From Neodiprion pinetum (lineage: Eukaryota; Arthropoda; Insecta; Hymenoptera; Diprionidae): a stretch of 64,000 nt of DNA. Positions 38,549-50,400 of this stretch are shown in pieces. The notes beneath the pieces are model-generated. The model ran no database searches and was not told where the DNA came from. It saw only the letters and a program-made list of their open reading frames with translations. Within the stretch, counting starts at the first letter, position 1; each line of letters starts with the position of its first letter. A program made the position numbers and the translations under genes. The stretch covers positions 36,633,089 to 36,697,088 of the forward strand of contig NC_060232.1 in the NCBI RefSeq assembly GCF_021155775.2. Direction: 5' to 3'.

Positions 38549-41500
38549 GCGACCGAACGAATTGGTTCAAGTGTTTTTCGAAATCGACTGAAATCTTTCG
38601 GAGAAAACGGGAAGGATTTGCCTTGCTTTTTTGTGATATTCAGAGCTCGGAAACTTTTTGTCTCAGAATCGTTTCGTAGAACTATTTTTCCAGTAATTGC
38701 ACCCTCAAAAATCACAAAAACACATCAAAAACAGCGTAGGACCAACGGCAGAGGAGTGACAAAGGAAATCTTTCATTTTTCGAATGTAATTTTTGGTTCT
38801 CGTATAAAATTACGTCGACAGAGTACATCGAAGACATGATTTCAGCATTTTTCGTAAATGTAGAAAATTGCACCAAGAGTTCGAATACTTTTTTCCGCAA
38901 AAGATTTGTTATCTCAGAATCGAGTTGTACGACCGTTTGTCGACTGATTCAACGCACAGAAGTGCGAAAAAGAGACTTCGAACAACAAACGATCAACAGC
39001 TGAATGAATACAAAGGTAATATGGAAGAATTTGATGTTTTATTTATTTCAATATCAGTTACAGAAAACATAGATAATACAATATCATACGTCATACATTG
39101 TATCCTGCAGAAGTGAGTTGTACCAGTACGGAGGTCAAAACTTGAGCTGTATGTTGAAACTATGACAATAAGTAGCTGATGTGGTATTTTTCGTATTCTG
39201 CTTGAGACAATGTAAGCTGCGTACCAATTTCCATGTGAAAATACTTAGATTTGTCGTCTACTTTTTAATCATATTTTGGTATTCATCTTTGAATTTCACT
39301 TTCATTATACTTGTCAACTTGCTATATTACGACACACTGACACCTGAACACTTGTACTAGTATTTAGGCATATCGAATAAACTGAAACTATGAGCTACGA
39401 ATTTGTCATTTTTATTTTCCACCTTTTCGAGACCCAGTCGCAAATTTAGATTTTTCCGCATGCACGTTGTCGTTCATTGTTCACAGGGTAAGCCAAGCTG
39501 TATTTGCAATTTTTTGAGACTGATCGGACGCTGAGAAATGCAACATGAATACGTGAAATAACGGAGAACCAAGGGCTGAAAAGATTTAGAAGTTGCTCGT
39601 GTTATGGCTATAACTCTTAATCGGTTGCGCGCAGCGTATTCGTACTGCGCACAATCGATTTCTCTCGCAAAATTAGGTCGGAATAGTACATGAAAGAATT
39701 TATTTAAGCACTTTCAACATCGCGAGAATTTTCGCCAAAAATACAAAGGGGTTAGCCTTACCTTTTTTTCGGCCAAAAAATTTTAGGTCTCAGATTCGAT
39801 TCGTATGACCCTTTCGTGACTAATTGGACCACCAGAAACTCACACTCACCCTCTAAACCGCGTCATAGTTCCTAAAATCCTTCCAAACTCTGTTATCGAT
39901 CGTCATCAGCGGACGCCCTTGTTTCCATTCTTCGAATATATAACAGAGCTTTGCGCCGGATTTAGTACAATCGTCGATAAGCTTTCATAAACGCCATTAG
40001 TTCCAACGTTTACTCATATATCGCTTGTTATGCAATGGTCGAATTAGCAGTATCTCATTGATATTCTACCCACATTTCATTAATCTATGGTATTTTATTG
40101 AAAGTAATATATCCCTTTCATTCGCACTCACCAAGAAACAGATAAAGCGACGGATATCCGAGCTACTCCCGTTGAAAATTACGTAATTTCATTTTATCAG
40201 TAGTATCGCGCGGCGCTCATTTACGTCGGCATAGCGTGTACCTACATTTTTTCAGCATTCTAACTAATCGTCATATTAAGCCCAAAGATTTAACGGGATT
40301 GCTTTACTGTTTTCTTATTTCATGGGTTCAATCACTCTCCGTCTTTGAATCGATTTCTAGCATCCGTTTCCCAATAAACTGGTTATCAAGGGTTCAATAA
40401 GTCACAGAGAAACTTTTCGCAAGAAAAATTTCCTTACTGACCGGTGATTCGTAGACAATTTGTACATCTTGGCGATATTTCTCAGTACGAAGAATATAAA
40501 AAGATAGTATTTTAATAATATTATTCACTATAAGAACATCAGATTTTTCTATTCTTCGTACCAAGAAATATCATCGTAATATTCATGGTGCCCAAAAATT
40601 ACCTGCAGTCGGTGCGTGAATTCTTGATACGAAAAGTTTCTGCGTGCACCTGAAGACCTAAATCGATTCAGCTGATTCAAAATGCCAGCCAGATTACAAA
40701 ATATTTGGGCTCCATTTCTTCAACCATTCCCATCGTAAAAAATTGATCGGACTCGTCGCAAGCAATTTTTTTTTTTTTTCATTTTTCCTGAATGCGAATT
40801 AAATTATTTTCCATCATGATTCTCAGTGCCCGTAGCCTTTAAATTCGATACCCATTGGATGCCAAGGAACTATTATTGCTAGAAAGGGCCAATCAAATAC
40901 ATTCAAACCATCGAGTTCCAGCATTACGAGCGATAATTCCTTTTGTTAGCCGCAGCCTCGGTCTGGGCGAGCCTGGATTATGCAAGTACGAATTCAATAC
41001 CGTATCAGACGGTATTTCTAGAAATTTGCAAGCGCGTCAAAACATGAGACCGTCATTTCCACGAGATACGTATATTACGTAGAACGGGCTTTAACAACGC
41101 TGAAACATAACTCTTCCATCCTCTGAGAATCTCGTATAAATAAGGGATGGAGTAGCACTCGCAGCTCAGTATCCATCACCATCGGCGAGCTTCCGCTCGA
41201 GGCAGCCACCCAGTTTTTGGAAATCGTTTTCTCAGACGATAATTTATTTACCATTCAGTACGAGGAGTAGTTCAAATCAACACGTCGATTGTAAACCGAC
41301 GATCGTGATCTATCAGGTAAGATTGATATACGAATATCTAGTTCATTACAGATACTGCGTTTTACGATACACATTCAGGATCAAACACTTTTCCCACATT
41401 GACGCAAATAAGATTCGGTTGAATTCGAAATTGCAATTCTTGGAGGGAGTTACACAATAAGATGCGGTGACTTCCGGGACGTCCAAATTCACTTTTTTAT

Positions 41501-41752
41501 TAATTTTTACATCAATTCAACGTTCAACACGTGATCTATCACTGAAGTCAGACGAACCAACAACGCCAGCCAATCACAACTAACAGTAAGGAATACGCTC
41601 GAATGTAAAAAGCATTCTCAAGTCTTGTCAGATTTGTTGAGCACATGATTAAACAAGAAGAGCTTCATATCTTCATAGTAATTCTCACATATTTTTTACC
41701 CATTACATTCTGCACGTATACCTATAATTCTTAATAAGAATATATATATATA
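38547..41752 (+). repeat. Duplicon B (direct repeat of 16906-26505 without the array)
   Basis: Aligns with both flanks of duplicon A. It contains the diverged monomers, then about 39570-39850 as a single diverged satellite unit in place of the array, then the long unique part and the promoter/leader. Its left end abuts the retropepsin fossil, and its right end continues into the intron of the orphan gene, ending at an AT run near 41752. Confidence 0.85.
41135..41170 (+). promoter_or_regulatory. TATA box and TCAGT initiator of the orphan gene
   Basis: TATAAATA at 41135-41142 and TCAGT at 41166-41170, with A+1 about 33 bases after the TATA start. The same core occurs in duplicon A at 25877-25912. 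Confidence 0.75.
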
Positions 41753-42282
41753 CCTTTATACGTATGATGTATGTTCATTGACTTGACCATCGTTTTTCAC
41801 TCACACAGTTACAGATTATACACAGAAGATTGAGTAATAGCAGCGATCGGAAGACCGAAAAATCGTTCTTCAAGGAACCAAATAATTTAAAAATAGAAAT
41901 AACAAGGAACCTCAAAATGCAGGAACCTACGAACAAAAGAGATATAATATGGTTCAAAGACGCGACTGCAAAGTTTAATTCAATAAACGTAGTCTTCGGT
42001 TTCTCAGAGATTTATATTTACTACCACGCTGATATGCAAATTCCATGTACCCGCGAGCTGATAGAAGCTTTGTTGCTCAATGGAAAAATTGGACCCGGAT
42101 TTTATGATTACGTTGCGCATGACGTACGAGAAGTAGATATTGATGCAACGCTACAAGAAATTATCGAATCAAGCGCTGCGCATGAAATATGTATAATCTG
42201 GATAAACGACGGAACAATCAGAGCGAAAATTACAATGAACTCTGTAAATTGTTTTTATCAGCGTTTGTTGCTTCTTGATTGA
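41168..42282 (+). CDS. Unrecognised orphan gene, 121-residue protein (coding part 41917-42282)
   Basis: The model has a leader exon of about 41168-41316 (donor CAG/GTAAGA), an intron 41317-41808 (acceptor CACTCACACAG), and exon 2 from 41809. The roughly 257-nt spliced leader has no ATG before 41917, where the frame opens (AAA ATG, A at -3) and runs to TGA at 42280-42282. The protein starts MQEPTNKRDIIWFKDATAKF, contains hydrophobic beta-like stretches (INVVFGFSEIYIYY, EICIIWIND) and a central IPCTRELIEALLLNG segment, and has no signal peptide, zinc motif or membrane segment. It looks like a small folded cytosolic protein. I recognise no family. It depends on the promoter that is duplicated in duplicon A. 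A start in a TTG-initiated longer frame (from 41830) is less likely. Confidence 0.6.
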
Positions 42283-43100
42283 AATGTGAATAAGTTAAAT
42301 GACGTCTCGGGACAGACTTGACGTAACGGATGCGACAGAACGGGTGTTGTTCGATCCGATGCTCGCGGAATACATTTTTCACGCTAAACGATTTAGTTCC
42401 AACAAGTCACTAACAACATTGGTTAAAAAAAAAGTACGGAAATAACGATATCCACTTTGTTTCTCAATGTTTAACTTTGAATGGCATGCAGCTATTTTAT
42501 TGGAAAATTCTTGAATGCAAATATTTTATAATCAATTTCTGCTTATTGCATGTTTTGTACAGAATATCACATGAGTCACTGCTTGAACTTGCTTCTCTTT
42601 AACTCCTTGATGTCAATATAGATTTTAAAATTGAATAATATCTATGCAACTTGTGATTAGTGACACGAATGTAATTCTAACGTTAAAATCTGGCTGAACA
42701 TCACGGAAGAATCATGGTCGATAAACTGCAGTTCTGATCAACAATTGAATAAGTTGTACATCACAGAAGAATCTTGGCCGACAAACTGTGCTTTCAACAT
42801 TCGAATAAGCTGAACATCGCGGAAGAATCATGACCGACAAACTGCAGTTCCGATCGACATTCGAATAAGCTGAACATCACGGAAGAATCATAGGTAACAT
42901 TGTTGCGAAGAAAATTTGAACTCGTTCTTCCTTCACACAATACTCAAATTATTCTCAAATTTGACTATGTCAAAGTTATTTAAATTCTGTTGAGTCTGTG
43001 CAAGAGCAATGAAATTCCCTTTCTTCTTTTTCGAGGGCGTAATTTTAGTGAGTGTGGACAGTATCTATGTGAGCTGCATGAATCTGTACTTTTAATTCAA
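42283..43100. other. Downstream region of orphan gene with short tandem repeat
   Basis: Holds the presumed 3' UTR and the minisatellite at 42693-42893. No obvious polyadenylation signal was found close to the stop. Confidence 0.4.
42693..42893. repeat. Minisatellite, four units of about 56-60 bp
   Basis: Units begin GCTGAACATCACGGAAGAATC or a variant at 42693, 42753, 42809 and 42869, and share CCGACAAACTGCAGTTC and CATTCGAATAA blocks. Substitutions among units indicate moderate age. Confidence 0.85.
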
Positions 43101-43101
43101 A

Positions 43102-44198
43102 TTAAGGGGTTAGGTGGGTTTCAAAATTTGAAAAAATCGAATTTTTTTTTTTTGCTTATCTTATAATTGAATATGTTGAGAATATTCCTTTAAAATTTTA
43201 AAACGATCCGAGTCATATTCTAAGAGATATAGCCTTTGGATGTTTCACCCATCAGGCTATAACCGAGCGTGACGCAGGTATATGGGGGCAGGTATATCGA
43301 GGAAGCTGCTTAGCTATTGTTCGTTTATTTTTGTGATGCGAATACTAGGTTTAGGACTTGCCGGATGTAAAAAATTCTGTGGTTTGATGGATATAAGTTC
43401 CTCATTCTTGAATGCATCAACAAACAATTTTTACGTTGATAAAATAAATGAGTGCGCCATAACTGTTGCCGAATCAATTTTGTTGTCTGCTGCAAATCAA
43501 GAAAAAAAAATTAACGTGTGATGAAAATAATGTTGAAGATACGACAGATGTTACCGTGTCAGGTGATGGCACGTGGAAAAAACGTGGGTTTGCATCATTA
43601 TACGGTGTAAGTACGATTATTTACATGTTATTTGAATGTAAATCTTCAATCGCGTTTTTCTCGAAACTACATTTTTGAAATCGGTAGTCACGATTTCTCG
43701 AAAACTTATGAACCGATCTCTTTCAAATTTTGCACACTTCTTCAAAATAACATTATCTCGTGCTTGAACGAAGGAATTTTTTTTTTTTCTATTCCAAGTA
43801 ATTTTTCAAGGCCATGAAGGGTGCAAATTTTACTCAAAATAAGGGTTTTTTGTTTTCAACGCCGCCAAAAATGTAATTTTTGTTTTTGTTTTTTTCCTTC
43901 GTCCAAGCACGAGTTTTAAACATCTAATGACAGAAAATTTTTGGTTTTTGCATTTCAGATGAATTTGTCATGAGTTATCCTGACTACGCCGAGAGAACTT
44001 TTTTTTGAGGGGTCATAGCAGACGACGTGTCCACGCCTTAATCTTCAATATTTTTCAATGAAAATTTCACAAACTACTTATAAAATATGTATCTTTTATG
44101 TGTCAAATTAATGGAATGAAATATTCTGTTGATTAAATAAAAAAAAATTCATAAAAATGTACCTATTTTGAGCTTTTGAAACCCACCTAACCCCTTAA
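43102..44198. mobile_element. TIR element flanked by TTAA, carrying a transposase fragment
   Basis: GGGGTTAGGTGGGTTTCAAAA follows TTAA at 43102-43105 and is repeated as a perfect reverse complement before TTAA at 44195-44198. The TTAA sites fit target duplications of piggyBac- or Kolobok-type elements. Inside on + (about 43282-43620) two adjacent frames encode a transposase piece (KINECAITVAESILL, then VSGDGTWKKRGFASLYGVSTII) holding the first acidic motif of Mutator-like/Kolobok-like DDE proteins. The rest of the transposase is missing, so this is an internally deleted, non-autonomous copy. Confidence 0.8.
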
Positions 44199-44199
44199 T

Positions 44200-46230
44200 G
44201 CGTCTAGAAAAAATATGACCAATATATGCACAATTGCAGAATAATATTACAATAATAAATTCGATTAATTGCTGGCGCATCTGACACTATATCAGACACA
44301 GTTACGTAATCTTAAAGTAACATTTATCAAACCTAATATAACATGTCATATATCAACTAACTAACAATAGCTTGTTAGTCCCCAAACATCATACTACATA
44401 TGTCTTATAATTAAATGTCCTCCATTGAATTGTTCTGTTAAAATATCTTTATACGGAATTTGAGCAAACTATATTTTTCATAAACATACAACATATCCGT
44501 AAACAGTGTAGTAGATATCTCATTGTGGTATAGACATAATCCTAACTATAGATACACGTACTTGTATTTAATAAATTGTAAGAATATATAAGAGTTATTT
44601 TAAGCTAAGCTTTGTCCCTTGTTAATACAAGTACACCTGTATATTTTATTTTTACTCATCTCGTTGTCTCGCTAATTTATATTTCTTGAATGACACTCTC
44701 CATCGCCGCATAATACAGATGTTTAAACATTTACGGGCCTACATTACTACACATTGTAACATCAATCATTTTATCAAGATGCCGAAACATCTCTAATTCA
44801 TTCGAACATCAACGAGAGTAACACAATCACACAAGTCTATATAATATACAGACATGTAAATGGAGGCCGTTACCGCTGTGTATTTGGTTTGCCAAAAACA
44901 TACGCCATCCTTCTGGCAGCACCGCCAATTCGGCTACTTCAGCGTTGTGTATGTGAAAGGGCCCAATTTTCAGAGTTCAAACTTCCCGAGATCTGTGGCT
45001 AACGTCCACTGCCTGTCTGTTGATCGTTGTCAGTATCCCCCAAATCGGTGAATGTGTTGGCCCAGCAATTTCTGTTTTTTCAAAAAGAATAACGGAAATT
45101 ATAATAGCCAATTGGAAATCATGAATTTCAAACATACCGTTCGTCCTCGAAGCTCTTGATCACAAGAACGTAAAGATCAACCGCAATGGTACTTCAACAA
45201 CGTTTATTAGTCGACGTAACCTAACGGACTGGTAAGAGCGGCGATTGAAATCATCAATTATTGTCAAACTATATTTTGATTGCCGAAGAGTGGTGTGCTC
45301 GAAATGTGTAAACGGAGTTGACGCATTTCCACCGTGAGATATAATGTGTATTACGAAAAAAAAAAAAAAAACAATTGATTATCCAGAATAGGTGATTTCA
45401 GATTTCACGGTCATGTAAAGCGGATGTTGCAAAACTTTATATTTTATTTTAGTACACATATTTACTTGCTGTATTTTGATCTAATACGTTACAAAATGTC
45501 ATTAAAGTGAATCAGTAGATATATAAGAGTGGGTTCTGGGTAAATTTGCCTGACCGACCGAGTACTCTGTCGATAAGGTAGATTGGGTCAGAAGTCCCCT
45601 AATATACCTACTTGGATCAGGTACGGACCCCCACAATTTTCTAAATGTTTCGAGTCTAGGTGACTGCAAGTCCGTTGAAATTGAAACACAGAGTGTCGAA
45701 AATTGTGGTGAAACTTGAAACGAAATGGAGTTTGGAATATTCAAACATCGATTTTGGCTTACATAATTATACCTTCGCTGCTAATTATTTCTTACAGTCT
45801 CTCATCGTCAGCTGGCAGTGAGTCACCGAGTAATTCCTTGGAGTCGAGTACCTGATTATAATTAATTCAATCTCCTAAAAGCTCTTAATCGTACAATGAC
45901 AAATGGAAATCACAGTAGCCGTTGAAACGTTAAGCAAAACATATATTACACTGTGAAATCGAAGAATCTTGAATTAAGCCTATCAGGTCACTTGGTGTGA
46001 ATTTCACCCCAAACATTTTTTCAACTTCTCACAGAGTCTCTTAGTCGTGGAAATGGGCCTCGTGGCGCTATTCTTCATGCGAAACAGAGACCTGATTTTT
46101 TCACCAAAATATCATGTTTCGGGTCAATTTCACCCAATTTCACCCATTGGCCGTTAGGCGATTCTACTACGGTGTGAAGTACTAGGGTTGAGATACTAGT
46201 TGCAGAATCGGGGAGAACCAAAGCCTAACC
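44200..46230. other. Unannotated AT-rich stretch
   Basis: Short open frames only, a poly-A run at about 45355-45371, and no recognisable domain, repeat or RNA. Confidence 0.4.
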
Positions 46231-46234
46231 CCTA

Positions 46235-46692
46235 TATACAGGGTGTCTAATTTTAATCAATCCAGTCAAGTATCATAAAATCCAAAAGTGTGAAGGAAAA
46301 ATCTTTCGGGCAAAAATTGCAAGGTTCAAAGGGGGAAAGAAGATGAGAGTGTCACATTTTCCGTATGTAGACACGGAGTATCACTAGCTTTGAGTTTTAA
46401 CCTTGTTTCTTTTTTTACACAGAACAGTGTGTTTCTAATTCATTGGCATCTGAAAAGGCATCAAATTCCGCATCAAAAGATACTCACACTCCTACCACCT
46501 AAAGTTTACTACGGAAAGTTCTGTATCGTACTAGATGCTTTTTTTTAAAGTTTTATCTTGAATTGTCTAGATTTTAGAATTTTTTTAATTAATTAATTTT
46601 TTTTCACAACTTTTGACCGAAACGTTTTTCAGTCACAGTTTTGGCAGTTCGAGATATTCGACTGAATTGATGAAAATGAGCCACTCTGTATA
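46235..46692. mobile_element. Short MITE-like element with TATACAG(G/A)GTG termini
   Basis: Begins TATACAGGGTGTC and ends CCACTCTGTATA, an imperfect terminal inverted repeat of about 12 bases. No coding potential. The ends resemble those of the element at 34521-35340 (CAGGGTGGC), so both may belong to one family group. Confidence 0.5.
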
Positions 46693-47109
46693 AGTCGTGT
46701 ATCCGTCGTGACGAATCGCCGTTTTTTCACAGGGACCTCGCTGACGTCACAAATTGACCTCACCTTGACATTAGGCGTTGTCTTCCGGATGGCGCTCGGA
46801 GCATCTCCATTGTCCGATTAATCCTTCTGCTTGTTTTAACTCTGATAAAATCACCGTCACGTACCGTAGAGAAACGATTACGCCGCCGTTAGGCAGAGGT
46901 TTCTGCGGCGATGCGTGCCCACTTGCGTGCAGATGACCTTTCCATCTCCGATGCCCGGAGGTGACTTTGTTACGTTATACCTACGGTAGCAGCCTTGGTC
47001 CAGCAATTCCGGAATCGGTTCTACAAAGTACGAAACCGTACGCTCATTATACTGAAAAGTAACATAATCCTGAAAATTCAAGGACTAGGAAAAGTAGTCG
47101 AGGGTGAAT

Positions 47110-47458
47110 CTACTGAAAATGATCGTGCGTGTATAATTATAAAACGTTGTGACTGAAATTCACGTGTAATTTATTACATGATTTATCTCATGAATTCGAT
47201 CAGATGTGTAAAAAATCACGTAATAAATTACAACAGTACAAATCATTAGATGTACTAGATCGAAAATCATACAACGATTATTTATAATTCACTGTTTGAT
47301 TTTTGTCCTAGGATATCTGACGATTCGTGCTTTTGTAATTTACTACGTGATTTTTTTGTACTATATTACATCGAATTCACAAGATGAATAATGTAATAAA
47401 TTACATGTGAATTTCAGTCACAACGTTTTATAATTTAACACATGATCATTTTCAGTAG
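47110..47458. repeat. Palindromic foldback MITE, arms about 155 bp
   Basis: CTACTGAAAATGATC at 47110 is matched by GATCATTTTCAGTAG ending at 47458, and nearly the whole of each arm pairs, including ATAAAACGTTGTGACTGAAA with TTTCAGTCACAACGTTTTAT. The loop is near 47270-47300. No open reading frame. Confidence 0.9.
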
Positions 47459-50400
47459 AGGAATAAATAAGTTTGGTTGTTTTTTTTTTTTGACGAGTAA
47501 CAGACGAGTTCTGTGCCGTCGTTATACGAATGTTGGAACGTTGTTTTCAATTCCATCACTTCGATTAATGATACGACACTCGAAAGAAATCAACGGGTCA
47601 TTATTTTTAACCGACATATAACTCGTTATTGTTAACTTTCGAATTTGCAGGTCAATATGTGCAGTCTGAATTCAAATTTCGAGTCTCTACCTATTCGGAA
47701 AATAAACCATCACGTTTGCACAATCGCAAAGAGAACTCTCTTCACTGGTATCACTTGGGAGCACAGTTGATTGTTTTCTTATTTCAGAAAATTACTGCGA
47801 AGATACGGTTCCATGGATGCGTTTGAATATTTTCAAAAACTTATGTAACGCTGTACGAGAATCAATGACATATTCATTATTCACCACAGACATAAATTTA
47901 AGTGATTTTTACGGTTAGTATGATGATAGAAGATGGGACTTTTACCAGACAGTGATTACGACACGACTGAATTCTTCTTACATACCTACATTTTATCGGT
48001 GGAGTTTGAAAGACGCCTCGTTTTTCCGTCGAAAAATTTATAGTTTACAAAAAGAGGTGTAACAAAATATGTAATCGTTCGTCGTTACCTTGTTCGTGTA
48101 ATTCTCACAATCCGTAACGTACCGTATCACACCGGATGCTTAAGCGACGAGAAATGTCCGAAGAAGAACGTTTCAATTCGTACTATACGTAACCGCAACA
48201 ATAAAGGAAAGGTCACTGTATTACACCGAAAGAAGGATGGATTCGTTTGTAGTTTAGGCTGACAATGAGCTGAAAGCCACGAGGAAAGAATATTTTATCC
48301 AGTTTTTAATGTCAAGGTATCTTTTGTTCCTTTGAAGAACGATCAGCGCTCTCATGGCATTACTTTGAGTATTTTTTTTACGTGTAACATAACACAAGAA
48401 TAAACGTGTAAGATTCTGGCGGGGGAGGGGAATTCGAGATCCTTGGAATTGGGTCGAGACCCGCGGCTCATTTATACCGGTAACGAAACCTTTACGCGAT
48501 TGCCTATCGGCTCCTCTGTATAATGGAACAATTTATTTTGACTATCGCAACCCAATGAAAAAGGCGAAAGGGAACCACGCAACGCTTTCGTCCCACCTAA
48601 AGTTTTATTTCATTTGCATAAAACACCGCCTTTGCATATTACACTTTGCTGGGATCGCGCTAATATTCACACCATTTGTGCGGAATTTGGTTCATTGGCC
48701 AATCCCAAACGCAACACGGCACAAGTGGGCACTAATTTATTATTAAACCTGTTATACAGTTGCAATCGCGTCTCACCCGCATATAATTATTATTTGAAAA
48801 TTTCTCAGGATCAACGAGACTGACTGAATTGTTATTTGCGATCATGCTGTAGCGTTCAGAAATACATTTTGTTAACGTCAAAACTTCCTGTATACGTATA
48901 AAAATACTGCGTATTATATATTTGAACGCGATTTCGAAAGCGCAGCTTCGCATTTATTGTTACATGCATTGAGAAACAGACAAATTTGTCAAAATTTTCA
49001 TCCCCGAAAGACGCAACGCATCAAATATGTAATATGTGTAAAAAACGGAGGATAAGTGAATAATTCTAGTTGTTACAAATTAACAGATGAAAAGTTATTT
49101 CTAGCCAGCATCAACTTTTCATAAACTTTTACAGTTATGCAACACGAAAGAAATTGGACTCTATGGCTAGAGAAAAAAACCGAAAAGGCGAGTATTAAAT
49201 GGATGCAAAATTCGAGGCCTTCATTTCCGATCATCTTCAAAACAAAAGAATTCATGGATCAATTTATATCATAATCAAGATCATGGCTCACTTTTTTCCT
49301 ACGCAAAATCGTCGCTGATCCGTGAGAATGAATTATTATTTGCTTCCTCGCTTGTCAAGTTTCATGATTGGGTCCGTCAAGAGATTTTGCGCGAATTTAA
49401 GTATGGAACATATTGTCTGAATATATATATATACTGAACATGAAAGAAAAAGCGTCTCTAATCAAATTGACTAAGTAAGATAAATCTCATCACACATACG
49501 AGCAATCCGTGCAATTATAACGCTGCACACAACACATCAAAGACTATCATATTTCTAGGTGATTGATGAAGGAATTACAAAAAACAAAAAATCCTTAACC
49601 ATCACGGAAACAAATTGAGGTTAAACAGTAATTGAAATTAACTAGTTGAATGGATTGGGCACTTAATCCCACGCACAGTCAGAACGATATGTAAAGGTGC
49701 CCCAAACCGTAATATTACATCGTATTTTTTTTTTCTCTTTTTGTCCATAAAACTCACCAAAAACTGTGATAAATTTATCCGATTCTCCCGAATCTCTTGA
49801 TCAGCGGTTATAGCGTAACGAAAATAAAAAAATAAAAATGACTCTGGCAAGTTATAAGATCCGTATAGAATAATATTTGTAGTAAAACGAAACCAGAAAA
49901 ACAAAAGATGAAAAAAAAAAAACCAAATCCCAAAATAATATGTAAATACATATTTAAATAGGAACGAAAGGATAAATCGCTCAGACGGTAAATGTTACGA
50001 TATGCAGAAATTAGCACACTCACGTTTAACAGACAGCTGCATGGTGTTACATAAATACATAGACGAGGTGTAACGCACGGCAGGATGATCGTATCGCCTC
50101 GACCGATTCCCTACAACGCCGGCAGCATCATTAATTGAGCCGGATGATGAGTCGTCTTACAGAAATTATCTGGCGGCAACGGACTCCCCGTAATTTATTA
50201 CCATCGATACGCCGCAATGCGGTGACAACATACACCGATTACCGTATAATAATTTTTACTCACGTGTGCGTATACACGAACACATGCGTGCATACATGCG
50301 TGCGTATACGGCGTTGCATTAAGTTGCCGAGTGGGCGTTACGCCTCGCACTCTTGCTCTCACTTGAGCTTGCGACTCGTCGGGTATTTCCACCTGATCGT

